A DNA stretch of 8,299 bases from NCBI GenBank assembly GCA_900549045.1, contig URNE01000083.1, forward strand, positions 1 through 8,299, read 5' to 3'. Within the stretch, counting starts at the first letter, position 1. Each line of letters begins with the position of its first letter. The position numbers and the translations under genes were made by a program. This DNA comes from an uncultured bacterium (GTDB taxonomy: Bacteria; Verrucomicrobiota; Lentisphaeria; Victivallales; UBA1829). The notes below the pieces were generated by a model. The model made no database searches. It was not told the origin of the DNA and saw only the letters and a list, made by a program, of their open reading frames with translations. Of this stretch, positions 5,957 to 8,299 are shown one piece after another.

Positions 5957-7234
5957 CTATTTACACTCTCTGATAGTGATTGAACGCATAGGCAGACCGA
6001 TCAGGACGCCCTGAAGCGGGAGACCCGATTGAACTTGGAATTGCAAAGCGTTGTGGTTCCAGATTTGTATGCGATGTTCGTCGAGTTTGCCGGTGGAAAC
6101 CGCGATTCCGATGGAATAGTTTCCGTTGGCAAGGCGCGGCAGAACGAAGTTGAAGACCGTTTCCATGACTCCGCCTTCGGAAAGCTGGGGGATTGAGTCC
6201 GGGGCTCCGGTATCGCCGAAAAGATTCTGGCCGTCCGGGGCATGGACGATGAATCCGATTGCCGGGAGAGTCAGCGGTCTGAGGGCTCGCGCCCGGATTG
6301 CAAGGCGGACGGATTCTCCGCCGCGGACCGTTTGCAGCGGAGCGCCGTCTCCGGCAAGGAATTCGACGGATTCAATGACCGCGCCGCCTTCGCCGAAGGC
6401 GCGCCCGTCGGCGTTGAACGGCTGGAGAATCAGCTCCTGTCCGGGACGGCAGTCTTCGGGAATGTCGGCGTTTTCCGTGCCGTGAACTTCCACATTCTGC
6501 TTCTCTCCGTAGCAGAGTTCGAGATAGCGTTCGGAAATGACGCGCGGGGAACCGTCGGCGATCAGATGCCCGTGATCCATCAAAATCGCGCGGCTGCAGA
6601 GCATGGTGATGATATTGACGTCATGGCTGACGAGCAGAACCGTGCGGGAGCGGATGTATCCGCGGAGGAATGCGATGCATTTCTGGGCGAAGCGGGCGTC
6701 GCCGACAGCGAACACCTCGTCGAGCAGGAGAATGTCGGTTTCCAGTTTGATGCAGGCGGAGAATGCAAGGCGCATCACCATGCCGGTCGAATAGGTGGAA
6801 ACCGGTTGATCGATGAACTCGCCGATTTCCGAGAATTCGATGATTTCGGCGAGCTGTTCATCGATCTGTTTCTTTGTCAGGCCGCGGATGCAGCCGGCGG
6901 TGTAGATGTTTTCGCGTCCGGTTTCTGTCGCATTGATCCAACTGCCGAGTTCGAGCAGGGAGGCGATTTTCCCGTCCGCCCAGATTTGTCCGGAAGTGGG
7001 GTGGACGGTTCCGGCGATCATCTGCAGAAGAGTGCTTTTTCCACTTCCGTTCACGCCCATGATGCCGAGGCATTCGCCGCGCCGGACTTGGAGCGAGAGC
7101 GGGTGCACCGCCGTATAACGGCGGTTTTTGAAACGGTATGGAAAGAGAAGGTTGCAGAACATCTCGCGGCGCGTGGAGGAGCAGGGATATTCCTTCGAGA
7201 CATTCTCCAGCATGAGAATCAGATCAGACGACAT
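5957..7234 (-). CDS. wzt: Polysaccharide ABC exporter ATP-binding subunit with C-terminal glycan-recognition domain (Wzt-type)
   Basis: The 425-residue protein (from ATG 7234) is the ATPase of an O-antigen/teichoic-acid type ABC exporter. It carries Walker A GVNGSGKST (60-68), the LLELG...TGRENI segment (93-110) typical of Wzt/TagH, signature YSTGM (148-152), Walker B ILLLDE (168-173) followed by VFAVGD, and the switch histidine in SHD (about 204). Residues about 263-403 form an extra C-terminal domain with beta-rich segments such as VESVEFLAG-like and VFNFVLPRLANGNYSIGIAVS. This is where Wzt proteins recognise the finished, often capped, glycan end. The ATG overlaps the permease end by 11 nt, as expected for subunits made in fixed ratio. 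A TTG at 7240 in the same frame lies only 4 nt after AGGAGG, so I prefer the ATG at 10 nt. The gene ends 1 nt before the WbsX/RgpF start. Confidence 0.92.
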   Translation of the reverse strand: MSSDLILMLENVSKEYPCSSTRREMFCNLLFPYRFKNRRYTAVHPLSLQVRRGECLGIMGVNGSGKSTLLQMIAGTVHPTSGQIWADGKIASLLELGSWINATETGRENIYTAGCIRGLTKKQIDEQLAEIIEFSEIGEFIDQPVSTYSTGMVMRLAFSACIKLETDILLLDEVFAVGDARFAQKCIAFLRGYIRSRTVLLVSHDVNIITMLCSRAILMDHGHLIADGSPRVISERYLELCYGEKQNVEVHGTENADIPEDCRPGQELILQPFNADGRAFGEGGAVIESVEFLAGDGAPLQTVRGGESVRLAIRARALRPLTLPAIGFIVHAPDGQNLFGDTGAPDSIPQLSEGGVMETVFNFVLPRLANGNYSIGIAVSTGKLDEHRIQIWNHNALQFQVQSGLPLQGVLIGLPMRSITIRECK

Positions 7235-8072
7235 CGGCAAAGCGCCTCCTCATCGCGGAGAAGAAGCAGTATCCCGCCTGGAATACCGCGATGCCAATGA
7301 GGTAATAGAGGAAAATCTGCGTCCAGTCCGGCGGCAGTCCCTTGAGGAAGATGTTGCGGATGTTGACGACGGCCGGAGTGAGCGGATTCAGCTTGAGAAG
7401 AGGGTGGAAGGATTCGGGAATCATTTTGAGACTGTAGAAGATCGGGGTCGAGAAAAAGAGAAGGAGCATGAGAATGCCCATCAGATTCCCGAGGTCGCGG
7501 AAGAAAAGTCCGAGCGCAGCCGAGATCCAGGAACAGCCGATCGTCAGAAGCAGGAACGGCAGAACAACCAGCGGGAATGCCAGCAGGGAGAGCCAGGAGA
7601 AACCTCCGCCTGAAATGACGGAAAACACTCCGAGCAGCAGCAGAATCACCGTCGAAACCAGCATGTTGGCGCAGGCGAGACTCACAGGCAGGAGCAACAG
7701 CGGAAACGGGCAGCGTTTGATGGAGCCGGCACGCGAAACCAGAAGATTCAGGCTTCCCATGACGCTTTCACTGAATGCGGAAAAAACGGTGATTCCCGCA
7801 TAGACTGCGAGACCGAAGCTCCATTTGGAGGAGAGTTCCGTTTCCGGCCAGCGCAGCTTGAAGACGTAGCTGAACATGTAGACGTAGATCAGCAGAACGC
7901 AGACCGGCGGAATGAAGAGCCAGAGAACTCCGAGCAGACTGTGACGGAATTTCGCCGTCAGATTGTTGCGGAAAAGCATCCCGAACAGCGTACGCTGTTT
8001 CAGAACCTCTTTCAGAGGCTCTGAAGGATTCAACCCTTTTCTCCATTGAAACTTTGGAGAGATCTGATACAT
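7224..8072 (-). CDS. wzm: Polysaccharide ABC exporter permease, ABC-2 family (Wzm-type)
   Basis: This is a 282-residue inner-membrane protein with about six hydrophobic segments: roughly 46-70, 86-105, 123-152, 160-187, 196-213 and 252-272. Family motifs are FRHSLLGVLW (42-51) after an amphipathic N-terminal region, FFRDLGNL (190-197), TPIFYS (209-214) and LNPLTPAV (228-235). Together with the following Wzt ATPase it forms the transporter that moves lipid-linked polysaccharide across the inner membrane. The length is close to the usual 260-290 residues and nothing appears missing. The ATG at 8072 has no strong Shine-Dalgarno at the usual distance (AAAGGA lies about 15 nt upstream). The gap to the preceding partial gene is 34 nt, so it is probably co-transcribed with it. 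Confidence 0.92.
   Translation of the reverse strand: MYQISPKFQWRKGLNPSEPLKEVLKQRTLFGMLFRNNLTAKFRHSLLGVLWLFIPPVCVLLIYVYMFSYVFKLRWPETELSSKWSFGLAVYAGITVFSAFSESVMGSLNLLVSRAGSIKRCPFPLLLLPVSLACANMLVSTVILLLLGVFSVISGGGFSWLSLLAFPLVVLPFLLLTIGCSWISAALGLFFRDLGNLMGILMLLLFFSTPIFYSLKMIPESFHPLLKLNPLTPAVVNIRNIFLKGLPPDWTQIFLYYLIGIAVFQAGYCFFSAMRRRFADVV
7245..7250 (-). promoter_or_regulatory. Ribosome-binding site that sets the Wzt start
   Basis: AGGAGG on the minus strand lies inside the last codons of the permease gene, 10 nt before ATG 7234 and 4 nt before TTG 7240. The spacing favours the ATG and fits coupled translation from the permease. Confidence 0.6.
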
Positions 8073-8106
8073 GTTTCCAGCTTTGTTCCTTTATGCGCTT
8101 TGGGCG

Positions 8107-8299
8107 TTATGCAATGACGGCCCATTTCATATCAACGCCGCGTCCCAGCTCATGCCATTTCGACATATTGCCGCCATCGTACCAGCCAAGCATTCCGGTG
8201 GAGTATTGGCGGACGAGCAGATCGTCTTTTCCGTCGCCGTTGTAGTCTCCCGCTCCACAGATGAACCAGTCTTTCGCGTTAAGCTGTCCGAGGCTGGGG
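8107..8299 (-). CDS. FG-GAP/VCBS repeat protein, C-terminal end (partial)
   Basis: The frame enters from the right edge (complete codons from 8298) and gives 63 residues before TAA at 8109-8107. DWFICGAGDYNGDGKDDLLV is one FG-GAP/VCBS blade with the calcium-binding D-x-N-x-D-G-x-x-D loop (DYNGDGKDD). It is followed by RQYSTGMLGWYDGG, a short linker and the start of a further blade ending WAVIA. Such repeats build beta-propellers in secreted or surface proteins. The start lies outside the window, so the N-terminal domains and any signal peptide are unknown. The gene is 34 nt upstream of the permease in the same direction and may head this operon or end the preceding unit. The family call is good; a link to polysaccharide export is only positional. 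Confidence 0.75.
   Translation of the reverse strand, partial: PSLGQLNAKDWFICGAGDYNGDGKDDLLVRQYSTGMLGWYDGGNMSKWHELGRGVDMKWAVIA

Noticed and set aside
7235..7240. TTG at 7240 as the wzt start
   Set aside because: It lies just 4 nt after AGGAGG, and the in-frame ATG at 7234 has better spacing. It remains possible and adds only two residues.
6242..7300. Plus-strand open frame of 352 codons opposite wzt
   Set aside because: It covers intact Walker A, signature and Walker B motifs on the other strand and shows no motif of its own.

Overview
This window looks like part of a surface-polysaccharide gene cluster from a Gram-negative bacterium of the PVC group. Lentisphaerota (Victivallales-like) is my best guess. 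The clues are the pseudopilin-like N-terminus (NMVEIVLAIGVVAFGIIG), the FG-GAP/VCBS C-terminus, the large WbsX/RgpF polysaccharide protein and the modular GC-rich intergenic repeats. The taxonomic call is inference; there is no marker gene here.

Layout, left to right. Positions 1-207 (minus strand) carry the start of a short prepilin-like gene. Its frame closes after 60 codons, but a second frame with a perfect Shine-Dalgarno stays open to the window edge. Positions 208-774 hold no gene. Most of this gap is a 438-bp imperfect inverted repeat (284-721) built from AGTGTCG words alternating with small GC hairpins, flanked by AT-rich shoulders that may hold divergent promoters. Positions 775-1506 (plus strand) encode an endonuclease/exonuclease/phosphatase-family protein. 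A GC hairpin at 1508-1533 separates it from the convergent minus-strand operon.

The operon (transcribed right to left, 8299 to 1545) contains: the end of an FG-GAP/VCBS repeat protein (8107-8299, partial); an ABC-2 polysaccharide-export permease of the Wzm type (7224-8072); its Wzt-type ATPase with a C-terminal carbohydrate-recognition-like domain (5957-7234, overlapping the permease end); a very large WbsX/GH99-like plus rhamnan-synthesis-F protein (2709-5955) split by an apparent single-base frameshift near 3481-3485; and a SAM methyltransferase with two C-terminal NPDV/NPL.HY repeats (1545-2663). Gaps of 34, -11, 1 and 45 nt support co-transcription of the set.

Reading of the system: the glycan is built on the cytoplasmic side by the WbsX/RgpF protein and presumably by enzymes outside the window. 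It may be capped by the methyltransferase, recognised by the Wzt C-terminal domain and exported through Wzm. The methyl-cap idea is by analogy with ABC-dependent O-antigens such as E. coli O8/O9a and is not shown by the sequence. The two features that most deserve follow-up are the modular inverted-repeat element and the frameshifted fusion gene, whose RgpF-like halves appear in the opposite order from streptococcal RgpF.
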